Position numbers and translations under genes: made by a program
Source: Allolucifera butyrica
Lineage (GTDB): Bacteria > Bacillota > Negativicutes > Sporomusales > UPPP01
Reading direction: 5' to 3'
Assembly: GCF_900476375.1 (NCBI RefSeq)
Contig: NZ_UPPP01000058.1
Span: 44,554-108,553, forward strand
Length of the DNA: 64,000 nt
Part shown: piece after piece, positions 1 to 8,541 of the stretch
How positions within the stretch are numbered: position 1 is the stretch's first letter
Layout of the letters: every line of letters begins with the position of its first letter
The notes under the pieces: model-generated
What the model was told of the DNA's origin: nothing
Database searches by the model: none
What the model saw: only the letters and a program-made list of their open reading frames with translations

Positions 1-1122
1 AACAAGGGCGATATTACCAATTTTCATAATATCAATAGGCACTTTGACCTCTCCGTCGATTTGATAAGTATATTGTTTAACCGGCTTCATATCAGCCGTT
101 TTGGACATAGGCATTTTCTGTGATTTACAAACCACGCTGTCATGGATGACACTTAAATCAACGCTTGTCTGTTTGTCTATAATTTTACGGCTTACCTTAA
201 TCGCGTCATATCCCAGCCGTTCCCCTATCAGGCCGAGCAATATGTAACCATCATCATGAATATCCGTGCGTATCGATACACCCTTGTTATCTGTCATATA
301 ACGGTTTGCCATAAAGATAGGTGCCTGATCGCCGGCGGCGCCGACTCCAAAGAAAGCTACCGTGCCATCCTCTTTATATTGATCCTCTACGTATTTCGTT
401 GCCGCGCCGGCAAGATCTGTAGAAATCAGTTTCTTTCCCTGATTGGAAACAGATTCATCCATAATAGAAGACTGTACACTATAGTTCATAAATATTGCCA
501 ATGGCTTTCCGGATAAACTGTCAATTTTCATTACACTAAGTTCTTTATCAGAGTATCCCGTTTCATTGCTTCCGTGCCACCAGCCACCGGCTGTAAGTTC
601 ATCCCGATTGATATTAACATTGGAAATACCTGTTCCATAGCCAATGCTTGCCGGTTGCATACCGGTTACTGCCTTTTGGGTGGCAGCTTCAACCGCTTTA
701 GCAAGAGCCGATGCAAACATTGCTGTTTTCTTATTCTCTGCCGCATTCTCCGTCATTCCCGGAAAAACATGGGGGCTGGAAAAGTTATGCGCCGCATAAA
801 TGAAAATATTATCAGGCTGAATCCCGGCGGTTTTTTGTATGATACTTTTCAGTTGATTAACGTTGCCAAGAGATGTCATATCAATGGACACAACGGCCGT
901 TTTATTAACTCCATTATCCAGCAATAATGTCTTCACGTATAACGGATCATGTATTCCGTCAAAACCTTGCGCCGGGAAAAATTCCGGCGGAATTTGAATC
1001 AGCGTCTCACCTGCACCGGCCTGTAAAGTCCCATAAGGCGCTTGTGCCGCGAAACAAATTCCCGACTGAATTAGCATAATCAAGAAACTAATCCATAAAA
1101 AAATCCTTTTTTTCTCGTTCAT
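1..1122 (-). CDS. neutral/alkaline ceramidase-family hydrolase, secreted, C-terminus cut off by window edge
   Basis: A continuous minus-strand reading frame of 374 codons runs from an ATG at 1122 off the left edge without a stop. An AGGTAGG ribosome site precedes the ATG. Residues 1-25 are a signal peptide (KKR, hydrophobic core, CFA|AQ-like cleavage), so the protein is exported. The family (PF04734, Zn amidases acting on ceramide) is suggested by AAHNFSSPH, the counterpart of the zinc-site ATHTHSGP motif, and by GVGAAGDQAPIF, the counterpart of the GAAGDxxPR motif. In the stretch NYSVQSSIM, where ceramidases normally have NFxxHP, the zinc-binding His seems to be Gln, so activity or substrate may differ. 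It stands alone, convergent with nothing visible and divergent from the PTS locus. Family assignment is from motifs only. Confidence 0.75.
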   Translation of the reverse strand, partial: MNEKKRIFLWISFLIMLIQSGICFAAQAPYGTLQAGAGETLIQIPPEFFPAQGFDGIHDPLYVKTLLLDNGVNKTAVVSIDMTSLGNVNQLKSIIQKTAGIQPDNIFIYAAHNFSSPHVFPGMTENAAENKKTAMFASALAKAVEAATQKAVTGMQPASIGYGTGISNVNINRDELTAGGWWHGSNETGYSDKELSVMKIDSLSGKPLAIFMNYSVQSSIMDESVSNQGKKLISTDLAGAATKYVEDQYKEDGTVAFFGVGAAGDQAPIFMANRYMTDNKGVSIRTDIHDDGYILLGLIGERLGYDAIKVSRKIIDKQTSVDLSVIHDSVVCKSQKMPMSKTADMKPVKQYTYQIDGEVKVPIDIMKIGNIALV

Positions 1123-1554
1123 GTGATTCTACCTACCTGCTTTTAAATTGGCGTTATTTTTTCGCTTCTTTATTGTATCCTTTAATTTTTTCAGTTTTGT
1201 TACAGCTAACTAACAAAATTAACACATTATGCCACCACAGATCCCGCTGCAACCAATAACAAGCTGCCAATTATATAAAAGCATTTTTTCTCACTGTTGA
1301 AAACCGGTATCTATCATTTTTAACCAAATTCTAATCTTCTTCCAGTGGTCTGTAAACTCTAGGCGGAAAACCGCTCGTAAGAACACTATAGAATTAGGAT
1401 TTACAGACCACTAGGGGTCTTGAGTGCAGTTTTTGCATTCCGGGGTGTACAGCATTTGGACTATTTTTAGCAAGGGTCATGTACTATACTTAAAAAAGCA
1501 GAAGAACAGGAATCTAAATGAAAATTGTCTGCAGTTAGTGGGGGTTATGCGGCA
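1123..1554. other. intergenic region between divergent ceramidase-like and PTS regulator genes
   Basis: No gene is seen. The stretch holds both divergent promoters in principle, but no convincing -35/-10 pair could be assigned; TATACT at 1485-1490 is a possible -10 for the PTS side. The only clear structure is the nested inverted repeat at 1344-1412. Confidence 0.5.
1344..1412. repeat. nested inverted repeat (13-bp perfect arms plus inner hairpin)
   Basis: AGTGGTCTGTAAA at 1344-1356 is repeated perfectly in inverted orientation at 1400-1412. Inside lies a second small hairpin, GCGG-AAAA-CCGC at 1363-1374. It sits about 140 bp before the PTS regulator. It could be an operator, a transcript hairpin or a small mobile-element remnant; there is no T-run directly after the right arm, so it is not a simple terminator. 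Confidence 0.6.
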
Positions 1555-3660
1555 ATGCTGGACAAAAGAAGTAATGCCATTCTTCAGCATATCGTGAATG
1601 CTGCTTCTTATGTACCTACGGAAGAAATCGCGGAAAAACTTAACATTTCCAAACGGAGCCTATACTACGACATCAAACGAATTAATGGCTGGCTGAAATA
1701 CCACAAGCTGACCGGTATCCGCCATATTCAATCGGCCGGGTTATATCTGGAGGAAAATACGAAACGGGAACTGCCGAAACTGTTTCAGCAAGTGAATCCG
1801 TGGCAATACGAATATTCTGCGAAGGAGCGGAAGGCCTGGCTGGCCATTCATATCCTGACCCGCAGCCGCAATGTTTCGCTGCAGGATTTAATCGATGCCA
1901 TCCGGGTCAGCCGCAACACGGCAATGAATGACTTAAAAGGGCTGCGGGAAGAGGTAACGCGGCGATTCCAGCTAAACACGGCCTATTCCAAGCGGACCGG
2001 CTACATTATGGCGGGCAGCGAAACGGACCGGCGCAAAGCCCTGAATGTTTACATGTCGCAGGTAATTGAAGGCAAGGGTTGGCAGTATTTTATCGACCGG
2101 ATGGCTCAGGTGGAAAGAAGCGATGAGGGGGAAGTCAGCTTATTTAGCCAGCAGAATCTGGCGGAGATAAAAAAGGCGATTGTTAGCTGCGAGGACCGCT
2201 TGGGGGTACAGTTTACCGATGAGGTATTACAACAATTCAACTTACAGATCATCCTGTTCCTTCGACGTCTGCAATTAGGGGGGCGCGTCCGGATTGCCCC
2301 GGCGGAACAGATGATGCTGCGCCGGACCCGGGAGCACCGGGCGGCGGAAGAGATTTGCGCCAGACTGACGGAAGTTTTTCAAAGCGAGATTCCTTCCGAA
2401 GAGGTCGACTACCTAACGACTTATGTTCTAAGCGCCAAGGTGAACTACATCAATGTAGACCTTTTTCAAGAGGAAATCCCTCACTGGCGGGATATTATCC
2501 GCAGGATGATTGATGATTTTCAGCGGTACGCCTGTGTTCAGTTTTATGACTGGGCGGGTCTGGAAAACAGTCTGCTGATGCATTTGAAGCCGGCTTACTA
2601 CCGGATCAAATACGGATTATGTCTGGAAAATCCGTTAAAGGAGCCGATTTGCAAAAAATACGGGGACATTTTCCTTCTAACTAAGAAAGTGATTCATTAC
2701 CTGGAAGAAAGCGCCGGCCAGCCGGTCAATGACGATGAAGCGGCTTACGTGGCGATGCATTTTGGTGCCTGGATGCGGCGGGAAGGGATCCGGCCGGCGG
2801 CCAGGAAAAAAGTTCTGCTGGTTTGCGCCAATGGGGTAGGGACTTCTTCGATCCTGCAAAGCCAGTTGGAAGGATTATTTTCCAATGTGGATATTTTGCG
2901 GACCGTGAGTGTGAGGGAATTTCTTCAATATGAAGAGGAAGCGGATTTTATTGTTTCCACGCTGCCGTTAAGCGGCAGCAAGAAACCGGTTTTTGTTGTC
3001 AGCCCGATTTTAAGCGATACGGAGACGGAAAATCTGCTGAAAAAAGTGAATGCCTTATTCCGCTTGCCCCAAAAGCAGGCGGTATCGGTAAATGGCTTGC
3101 TGGAAATTATCGGCCGCCATGCCGTAATCCGGGAACCGGATCAGCTAATGCAGGAACTAAAGGAATATCTTTATAAACCGGACTTGAGACCACAGGGGGA
3201 TACTAGACCGATGCTAAGCGATTTAATCACCAAAGATAAGATACAAATGCTGGATAAAGTGAAGGATTGGGAAGACGCCATTGCCACAGCCGCCAGACCG
3301 TTGCTCCAATGCGGCTATATTAAGGAAGCGTACATAAAAGCCATGATTGATAATATCAAGAAACTGGGCCCTTATGTAGTCATGAGCCCCCGGGTGGCGA
3401 TTCCGCACGCGCGCCCGGACGACGGCGTGAATCAGGTGAGCATGAGCTTGCTGATTTTAAAAGAAGGCGTTGCTTTTTCGGCGGCCGGCGAGGAAAGAGT
3501 GCAGATCCTCATCATTTTGGCGGCCATCGACAATGAGACTCATTTGAAAGCGTTGGCCCAATTGTCCGGTTTGCTGATGGAGGAAGAGAATGTCGACAAG
3601 CTGGTCCAGGCGGCAGATGTCGGGGAAATCGTCGATTTAATCGCCCGGTATTCTAACTGA
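1555..3660 (+). CDS. PRD-containing transcriptional regulator with EIIB and EIIA domains (BglG/LicR/MtlR type)
   Basis: A 701-residue activator or antiterminator-like regulator of the PTS genes behind it. Order: N-terminal helix-turn-helix (about 5-60), second Mga-like HTH (85-165), two PRD domains (about 190-400), an EIIB-like domain with phosphorylatable Cys424 in LVCANGVGTSS, and a C-terminal EIIA domain with His618 in AIPHARPDDG. Phosphorylation by HPr and by the cognate EIIB would couple transcription to sugar uptake. The start is taken as ATG 1555, which has a GTGGGGG ribosome site; an upstream in-frame TTG at 1525 would add 10 residues. The next two genes are only EIIB and EIIC, so this protein's EIIA domain probably serves transport as well as regulation, making it a combined component of the system. 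Confidence 0.9.
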   Translation: MLDKRSNAILQHIVNAASYVPTEEIAEKLNISKRSLYYDIKRINGWLKYHKLTGIRHIQSAGLYLEENTKRELPKLFQQVNPWQYEYSAKERKAWLAIHILTRSRNVSLQDLIDAIRVSRNTAMNDLKGLREEVTRRFQLNTAYSKRTGYIMAGSETDRRKALNVYMSQVIEGKGWQYFIDRMAQVERSDEGEVSLFSQQNLAEIKKAIVSCEDRLGVQFTDEVLQQFNLQIILFLRRLQLGGRVRIAPAEQMMLRRTREHRAAEEICARLTEVFQSEIPSEEVDYLTTYVLSAKVNYINVDLFQEEIPHWRDIIRRMIDDFQRYACVQFYDWAGLENSLLMHLKPAYYRIKYGLCLENPLKEPICKKYGDIFLLTKKVIHYLEESAGQPVNDDEAAYVAMHFGAWMRREGIRPAARKKVLLVCANGVGTSSILQSQLEGLFSNVDILRTVSVREFLQYEEEADFIVSTLPLSGSKKPVFVVSPILSDTETENLLKKVNALFRLPQKQAVSVNGLLEIIGRHAVIREPDQLMQELKEYLYKPDLRPQGDTRPMLSDLITKDKIQMLDKVKDWEDAIATAARPLLQCGYIKEAYIKAMIDNIKKLGPYVVMSPRVAIPHARPDDGVNQVSMSLLILKEGVAFSAAGEERVQILIILAAIDNETHLKALAQLSGLLMEEENVDKLVQAADVGEIVDLIARYSN

Positions 3661-3676
3661 GAGGGAGGTGAAAACG

Positions 3677-3952
3677 GTGAAAAAAGTATTAATCGTATGC
3701 GGCAATGGATTGGGCAGCAGCTTTATGGTTGAAATTGCCGCCAAGAAAATTCTCAAAGAACTGGGAATCGAGGCGGAAGTATCCCATACGGACCTTGCTA
3801 CCAGCAAGACGGAAAAGGCCGATTTATATATCGGATCCCATGAGCTGATGGTCAATCTTGCGGATGGAAAACGAAACGTGGTGGGTATGAGAAATTTATT
3901 AAATAAGGATGAATTGCGGCAAGCCTTAGTGGATCATTTGAGGGGGGAATAG
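3677..3952 (+). CDS. PTS EIIB component, ascorbate (UlaB/SgaB) type
   Basis: A 91-residue cytoplasmic EIIB. The P-loop with the phosphocysteine, LIVCGNGLGSSFM, is near the N-terminus, as usual for the UlaB/SgaB family of 90-100 residues. The GTG at 3677 is chosen because the ribosome site GGGAGG at 3663-3667 would touch the alternative GTG at 3668. The gene begins 16 bp after the regulator and is followed 1 bp later by EIIC, so all three are one operon. It passes phosphate from the EIIA domain of the regulator to the sugar entering through EIIC. The substrate may be L-ascorbate or a related acid or pentitol; sequence alone does not decide. Confidence 0.88.
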   Translation: MKKVLIVCGNGLGSSFMVEIAAKKILKELGIEAEVSHTDLATSKTEKADLYIGSHELMVNLADGKRNVVGMRNLLNKDELRQALVDHLRGE

Positions 3953-3953
3953 C

Positions 3954-5216
3954 ATGTTTGATTTGATTATGAAAGACATCCTGGGGTCACCGGCCTTTCT
4001 GGTTGGGCTGTTTGCTTTTATCGGACTTATATTGCAGCGGAAAAAACTGACCGATATCATTTCCGGCACGTTAAAAACGATTATGGGTTTTATCATTTTA
4101 GGCGGCGGCGCCGGCATTTTAGTGGGCGCCCTGGACTCCTTCGGCAAAATGTTCGAAGCGGCGTTTGTGATCAAGGGGGTTATCCCCAATAATGAGGCAA
4201 TCGTAGCGCTGGCCCAGAAAACCTTCGGGGCGGAGACGGCGATGATCATGGTGTTTGGCATGGTGCTCAACATTATCCTGGCCAGGATTACCCCGCTAAA
4301 ATATATTTTTCTTACGGGCCATCACACGATGTTTATGGCCTGTATGATTGCCGCGATTCTGTCGGCGGGCGGCGTTAGCGGCGCAGCCTTAATTACGGTT
4401 GGCGCACTCATTCTCGGTACTTTGATGGTCGTAATGCCGGCCTTGTTGCAGCCATTTACCCGGCAGATTACGGATTCCGACGATTTTGCGGTGGGGCACT
4501 TCGGCACCATTGCCTATTTAACGGCTGCCCTTGTCGGCAAGACATTCGGCGACCGGAGCAAAAGCACGGAAGATATCCATGTTCCCCAGAGTTTGGCGTT
4601 TTTACGGGACAGCTCGGTGGCCATGGCTTTGACGATGACGATATTATATTTTGTGGTAGCTTTATGCGCCGGTCCCGCTTTTGTTGAAAAGTTGAGCGGC
4701 GGCACGAATTTCCTCGTTTTTTCCTTGATGCAGGCAATTACTTTTGCCGCCGGGGTTTATATCGTATTAGCCGGGGTGCGGATGTTACTTGCCGAGATTG
4801 TGCCGGCCTTTCAGGGCATTGCCGATAAAGTGGTTCCCGATGCCAAGCCGGCCCTGGACTGCCCGTCCGTATTTCCCTTTGCGCCGAATGCGGTCATCAT
4901 TGGTTTCTTTTCCAGTTTCCTGGCCGGGATTGTCTCCATGTTTTTCCTGCCGGCGCTGGGGCTGAAAGTCATCGTACCCGGTTTAGTGCCGCACTTCTTC
5001 TGCGGGGCAACAGCCGGGGTTTTTGGCAACGCCACGGGAGGCCGCCGGGGAGCTATACTGGGAGCCTTCGCTAATGGCTTACTGATCAGCTTTTTGCCCG
5101 CTCTCTTGCTGCCGGTGCTGGGAAATCTGGGTTTTGCCGGTACCACGTTTGGAGATGCCGATTTCGGTGTGGTTGGCATAATTTTAGGCAACATTATGAA
5201 GCTGTTTGGTCATTAG
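3954..5216 (+). CDS. PTS EIIC permease, ascorbate (UlaA/SgaT) family
   Basis: A 420-residue membrane protein with about ten to eleven hydrophobic segments and the glycine-rich loops of the SgaT/UlaA family (LGGGAGILVG near 45, GGVSGAALITVGAL near 145, FGNATGGRRGAILG near 360). It is the membrane channel that translocates and phosphorylates the sugar together with the EIIB encoded just upstream; a GGGGGAA ribosome site precedes ATG 3954. Length is somewhat shorter than enterobacterial UlaA (about 465). A rho-independent terminator follows directly, closing the three-gene operon. Confidence 0.9.
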   Translation: MFDLIMKDILGSPAFLVGLFAFIGLILQRKKLTDIISGTLKTIMGFIILGGGAGILVGALDSFGKMFEAAFVIKGVIPNNEAIVALAQKTFGAETAMIMVFGMVLNIILARITPLKYIFLTGHHTMFMACMIAAILSAGGVSGAALITVGALILGTLMVVMPALLQPFTRQITDSDDFAVGHFGTIAYLTAALVGKTFGDRSKSTEDIHVPQSLAFLRDSSVAMALTMTILYFVVALCAGPAFVEKLSGGTNFLVFSLMQAITFAAGVYIVLAGVRMLLAEIVPAFQGIADKVVPDAKPALDCPSVFPFAPNAVIIGFFSSFLAGIVSMFFLPALGLKVIVPGLVPHFFCGATAGVFGNATGGRRGAILGAFANGLLISFLPALLLPVLGNLGFAGTTFGDADFGVVGIILGNIMKLFGH

Positions 5217-5235
5217 AATAAATCCTATTTTGCTT

Positions 5236-5275
5236 GAATGCCAGCAGCTTGTTGTTTACAGGCGCTGGCATTTTT
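5236..5275 (+). terminator. rho-independent terminator after PTS operon
   Basis: AATGCCAGC at 5237-5245 pairs with GCTGGCATT at 5264-5272, followed by a T-run. Confidence 0.85.
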
Positions 5276-5330
5276 CGGTATAAAATGCTATTATGATTTA
5301 TGAATTCTAAGTTGGACAAGGAGAATGGAA

Positions 5331-5828
5331 ATGCCGCGAAACCAGGATGAATTAACGGGAATTACTCTTTTGGGCAATCAAAATACGCAGTACAATTATT
5401 CCTATGCGCCGGAGGTTCTGGAAACCTTCGACAATAAGCATCCGGATAATGACTATTGGGTGAAATTCAATTGCCCGGAATTTACCAGTCTTTGCCCGAT
5501 TACGGGCCAGCCGGACTTTGCCACGATTTATATCAGCTATATTCCCGAGATCAGGATGGTCGAGAGCAAATCGTTGAAATTGTATTTGCTCAGTTTTCGT
5601 AATCACGGGGATTTTCATGAAGACGTAGTCAATATCATCATGAAGGATCTTATCAAAGTCATGCAGCCCCGCTATATTGAAGTGTGGGGAAAATTCCTTC
5701 CCCGCGGCGGCATCTCGATCGATCCGTATTGCAACTACGGCAAGCCGGATACCAGGTATCAGGAGCTTGCCTGGCACAGACTGCGTGAACATGACCTGCA
5801 TTTTATGGACAAGGTCGACAATCGCTGA
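5331..5828 (+). CDS. queF: NADPH-dependent 7-cyano-7-deazaguanine reductase (preQ0 to preQ1)
   Basis: A 165-residue cytosolic enzyme of queuosine biosynthesis that reduces the nitrile of preQ0 to the amine of preQ1. It is the short, unimodular type I QueF. Visible signatures are the active-site Cys and Asp in [14 protein letters not shown], the QueF motif ESKSLKLYL and the catalytic Glu in HEDVVN. ATG 5331 is preferred over the ATG at 5325 because AAGGAG at 5319-5323 is correctly spaced only for the later one. No preQ1 riboswitch is visible in the short leader. The following small reductase gene begins 17 bp downstream and may be co-transcribed, though no functional link is evident. Confidence 0.96.
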   Translation: MPRNQDELTGITLLGNQNTQYNYSYAPEVLETFDNKHPDNDYWVKFNCPEFTSLCPITGQPDFATIYISYIPEIRMVESKSLKLYLLSFRNHGDFHEDVVNIIMKDLIKVMQPRYIEVWGKFLPRGGISIDPYCNYGKPDTRYQELAWHRLREHDLHFMDKVDNR

Positions 5829-5845
5829 AAGAAGGTTTTTACTGA

Positions 5846-6472
5846 ATGCATCAACGGGATACATTTTCCTTCACACCGCATATTCCCGGGGGATTAACCA
5901 CACCGGAGCAACTTAGGCAAATTGCTGCGGCTGCCGAAAAATACGGCACCACGCTGAAATTTACAAGCAATGGCATCACGCTCATGGGTCTTGCCTTGGC
6001 TGACCGGGAAGCAGTAGCGGCTGAGCTTGGCAGTGTGCCGGAATCGTTTACCGCCAAAGCGGTTCGGGGAATCACGGTCTGTACCGGCAAGCCGAACTGC
6101 CCCAGGGCGCAGCAGGATAGTACCGCCCTGGGCCTGCTGCTTGACAGGAAATTTTTTGGCCGGAATACTCCCGGCAAGGTTCGGATCGGCATTAGCGCCT
6201 GTCCCAACTGCTGTGCTGAGGTCTTTGTGAAAGATATCGGCCTGTTCGGCACGGCCCAGGGATTTACGGTTGTTGCCGGCGGCAATTCAGGGCGTCAGGC
6301 CCGGGCAGGCCGGATTATTGCCAGCGGCGTGCCGGCGGAACGCATTCCGTCGGTCATTCGTTTATTGCTCGACTACTACCGGCAATATGCAAAAGATAAA
6401 GAACGCCTGGGGGATACGCTGGACCGGGCAGGCTGGGACGAATTGATTGCGGCAGTTACAAAGGAATCATAG
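5846..6472 (+). CDS. small siroheme/[4Fe-4S] sulfite-reductase-like protein
   Basis: A 208-residue protein of the nitrite/sulfite reductase family, with a ferredoxin-like half domain (about 1-60) and then the siroheme-coupled cluster motif Cys-x5-Cys (CTGKPNC) and Cys-x3-Cys (CPNCC). This is the size of the low-molecular-weight assimilatory-type reductases described from some anaerobes rather than the 500-600 residue CysI. No flavoprotein partner or ferredoxin domain is encoded next to it. Electrons would have to come from a separate donor. Substrate could be sulfite, nitrite or something else; only the cofactor prediction is firm. A terminator follows about 50 bp downstream. Confidence 0.82.
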   Translation: MHQRDTFSFTPHIPGGLTTPEQLRQIAAAAEKYGTTLKFTSNGITLMGLALADREAVAAELGSVPESFTAKAVRGITVCTGKPNCPRAQQDSTALGLLLDRKFFGRNTPGKVRIGISACPNCCAEVFVKDIGLFGTAQGFTVVAGGNSGRQARAGRIIASGVPAERIPSVIRLLLDYYRQYAKDKERLGDTLDRAGWDELIAAVTKES

Positions 6473-6524
6473 AGGAACCAGGGATTGTTATTTCTTTTTC
6501 CAAAATCCAATTACTATTACCGAA

Positions 6525-6551
6525 AGACCGTCCAAAGCGGTCTTTTTTTGC
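6525..6551 (+). terminator. rho-independent terminator
   Basis: AAGACCG at 6525-6531 pairs with CGGTCTT at 6539-6545, followed by seven T. Ends the queF-siroheme reductase unit. Confidence 0.85.
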
Positions 6552-6562
6552 AATTGAAGGTC

Positions 6563-6592
6563 TTGACGAAACGGCAGTAAAGATTTTATAAT
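6563..6592 (+). promoter_or_regulatory. sigma-A promoter of the CopZ-like gene
   Basis: TTGACG at 6563-6568 and TATAAT at 6587-6592, 18 bp apart. The perfect palindrome at 6600-6619 lies over the expected transcription start. Confidence 0.75.
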
Positions 6593-6599
6593 ATGAATA

Positions 6600-6619
6600 T
6601 ACGGTACCGGGGTACCGTA
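6600..6619. promoter_or_regulatory. 20-bp perfect palindromic operator over the transcription start of the CopZ-like gene
   Basis: TACGGTACC-GG-GGTACCGTA is a perfect dyad 8 bp after the -10 box. Position fits a repressor that blocks start of transcription. A metal sensor such as a CsoR- or CopY-type protein is the obvious guess from the gene it controls; no regulator gene is next to it in this window. Confidence 0.7.
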
Positions 6620-6708
6620 GAAAATAAAAAGTGATGGTTTATCCTTGGAATAATGAAAGGATGAACCGAGGAAAAATAAGTACAGTAATTCAGGAAAGGA
6701 AGATTTCA

Positions 6709-6918
6709 ATGACCAAAAAACTTTTTATCGAGGGAATGAGCTGCGGCCATTGTGCAAATCATGTGGAGACCGCATTAAAAGAGGTAGGCGGCGTAAAATC
6801 CGCCAAGGTTGATCTGGCAGGTAAATTTGCCATCGTGGAATTGGCCCATGAGGTAGGTGCTGAAAAAATGAAAGCAGCGGTAGCCGATGCCGGTTATGAG
6901 GTTACCCGCATTGAGTAA
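6709..6918 (+). CDS. heavy-metal-associated (HMA) copper chaperone, CopZ-like
   Basis: A 69-residue single HMA domain with the metal-binding GMSCGHC motif close to the N-terminus, the usual beta-alpha-beta-beta-alpha-beta length, and a C-terminal GYEV strand typical of CopZ. It binds Cu(I) through the two cysteines in the cytoplasm and hands it to a P-type ATPase, which is not encoded nearby. ATG 6709 has the ribosome site GGAAAGGAAG. The gene is monocistronic: it has its own promoter and palindromic operator upstream and a strong terminator 20 bp after its stop. Confidence 0.9.
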   Translation: MTKKLFIEGMSCGHCANHVETALKEVGGVKSAKVDLAGKFAIVELAHEVGAEKMKAAVADAGYEVTRIE

Positions 6919-6936
6919 GCCAATCGGCTAAACACC

Positions 6937-6966
6937 AAAGGACCAATTCAGTATTGGTCCTTTTTT
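6937..6966 (+). terminator. rho-independent terminator after CopZ-like gene
   Basis: AAAGGACCAAT (6937-6947) pairs perfectly with ATTGGTCCTTT (6953-6963), loop of five, then T-run. Confidence 0.92.
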
Positions 6967-6996
6967 GTAAATATCCCTTTGAAAGGAGTAGAGAAT

Positions 6997-8529
6997 ATGC
7001 GAATCGGGATTCCCAAAGAAAGCCTGGCCGGGGAAACACGGGTGGCCGCCACCCCGAACACGGTGGGGCAATTGAAAAAACTGGGCTTCGAGGTTGTTAT
7101 TGAAACCGGCGCCGGGGAAGCGGCCAGCTTTACCGATGCGGCGTATACGGCCGCCGGTGCCGGGATTGCCGCCGGGGATGTGGTTTGGCAATCGGATATC
7201 ATCTATAAAGTCAACGCTCCGAACGATGCGGAAATGGCCGCTGTCAAGGAAGGGGCCACGCTGGTTAGTTTTTTGTGGCCGGCCCAGAACCCGGATTTAG
7301 TAACCAAGCTGGCCGCCAAAAAGATTAATGTGCTGGCTATGGACATGGTGCCGCGAATCTCCCGGGCGCAATCGCTGGACGCGTTGTCTTCCATGGCCAA
7401 TATCGGCGGTTATCGCGCCGTTGTGGAAGCGGCGCATGCCTTCGGGCGCTTCTTTAACGGCCAAATTACCGCCGCCGGGAAAGTGCCGCCGGCCAAAGTA
7501 CTGGTAATCGGCGCCGGGGTCGCGGGGCTGGCGGCGATTGGCACCGCTCGCTCCCTGGGGGCGATCGTGCGGGCCTTCGATACCCGGCTGGAAGTAGCGG
7601 AGCAAATCGAGTCCATGGGCGGCGAATTTCTGAAGCTGGACTTTGGAACCGAAGACGGTTCTTCCGCCGACGGGTATGCCAAGGTGATGTCGGACGAATT
7701 CATTCAGGCCGAAATGGCCTTGTTCGCCGAACAGGCCAAAGAGGTGGATATTATTATCACGACGGCACTGATACCGGGCAAACCGGCGCCGAAGCTGGTC
7801 ACGAAGGCCATGGTGGACAGCATGAAAGCGGGTTCCGTTATTGTCGACATGGCGGCGGCCACGGGCGGCAATTGCGAATATACGGTGCAGGATACCATGG
7901 TGGTGACGGATTCCGGTGTCAAGGTGATTGGCTATACGGATCTGCCGGGCCGGCTGCCGGCGCAATCTTCCCAGTTGTACGCCACCAACCTGGTGAACCT
8001 GACGAAACTGCTGAGTAAAGCCAAAGACGGCAGCATTCACCTTGACTTTGAGGATGCGGTACTGCGCAACCTGTGCGTAGTGCATAACGGCGAAGTAACC
8101 TTTCCGCCGCCGCCGATTCGCGTTAGCGCTGCGCCACAGAAAAACACTGCGGCGGTAGCGCCGGCAACTGAAAAGAAACCCAAGCCATCTTCCCTCAAGT
8201 ACTGGCTGGGTATTGCCGGTCTGGCTCTGTTCGGATGGGTCGGCTATGTATCGCCGCCGGAGTTTCTATCGCACTTTACCGTATTTGTCCTGGCCTGTGT
8301 TGTCGGTTATTACGTCGTATGGAATGTCACCCATTCCCTGCATACGCCGCTGATGTCGGTCACCAATGCCATCTCCGGCATTATCGTAGTCGGCGCTCTG
8401 CTGCAGATTGGCAGCACGGCCATGCCGGTAAAAGTTCTGGCGTTTATTGCCGTTATGATTGCCACCGTCAATATCATCGGCGGGTTCACCGTGACGCAGC
8501 GCATGCTGAAGATGTTTACGAAAGGTTAG
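6997..8529 (+). CDS. pntA: proton-translocating NAD(P) transhydrogenase, alpha subunit
   Basis: A 510-residue subunit, the same length class as the E. coli protein, so it carries both the NAD(H)-binding domain I (about 1-380) and a membrane part. Visible features are MRIGIPKE at the start, the alanine-dehydrogenase-like NAD fold with [17 protein letters not shown], and three to four membrane helices after residue 400. With PntB it transfers hydride between NADH and NADP+ driven by the proton gradient. ATG 6997 follows AAGGAG at 6983-6988; a TTG at 6979 overlaps that site and is rejected. pntB starts 12 bp later, so the two form an operon. Confidence 0.97.
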   Translation: MRIGIPKESLAGETRVAATPNTVGQLKKLGFEVVIETGAGEAASFTDAAYTAAGAGIAAGDVVWQSDIIYKVNAPNDAEMAAVKEGATLVSFLWPAQNPDLVTKLAAKKINVLAMDMVPRISRAQSLDALSSMANIGGYRAVVEAAHAFGRFFNGQITAAGKVPPAKVLVIGAGVAGLAAIGTARSLGAIVRAFDTRLEVAEQIESMGGEFLKLDFGTEDGSSADGYAKVMSDEFIQAEMALFAEQAKEVDIIITTALIPGKPAPKLVTKAMVDSMKAGSVIVDMAAATGGNCEYTVQDTMVVTDSGVKVIGYTDLPGRLPAQSSQLYATNLVNLTKLLSKAKDGSIHLDFEDAVLRNLCVVHNGEVTFPPPPIRVSAAPQKNTAAVAPATEKKPKPSSLKYWLGIAGLALFGWVGYVSPPEFLSHFTVFVLACVVGYYVVWNVTHSLHTPLMSVTNAISGIIVVGALLQIGSTAMPVKVLAFIAVMIATVNIIGGFTVTQRMLKMFTKG

Positions 8530-8541
8530 GGGGGAAAGGCT

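Noticed and set aside
3954..5216. Firm assignment of the PTS to L-ascorbate
   Set aside because: No ulaD/E/F-type ascorbate catabolic genes are nearby; several substrates are known for this permease family.
5217..5330. preQ1 riboswitch before queF
   Set aside because: The short leader holds only the preceding terminator; no aptamer-like sequence was found.
7297..8085. 262-codon open frame on the minus strand inside pntA
   Set aside because: Composition shadow of a GC-rich coding gene; Gln/His/Arg-rich, no domain, no ribosome site.
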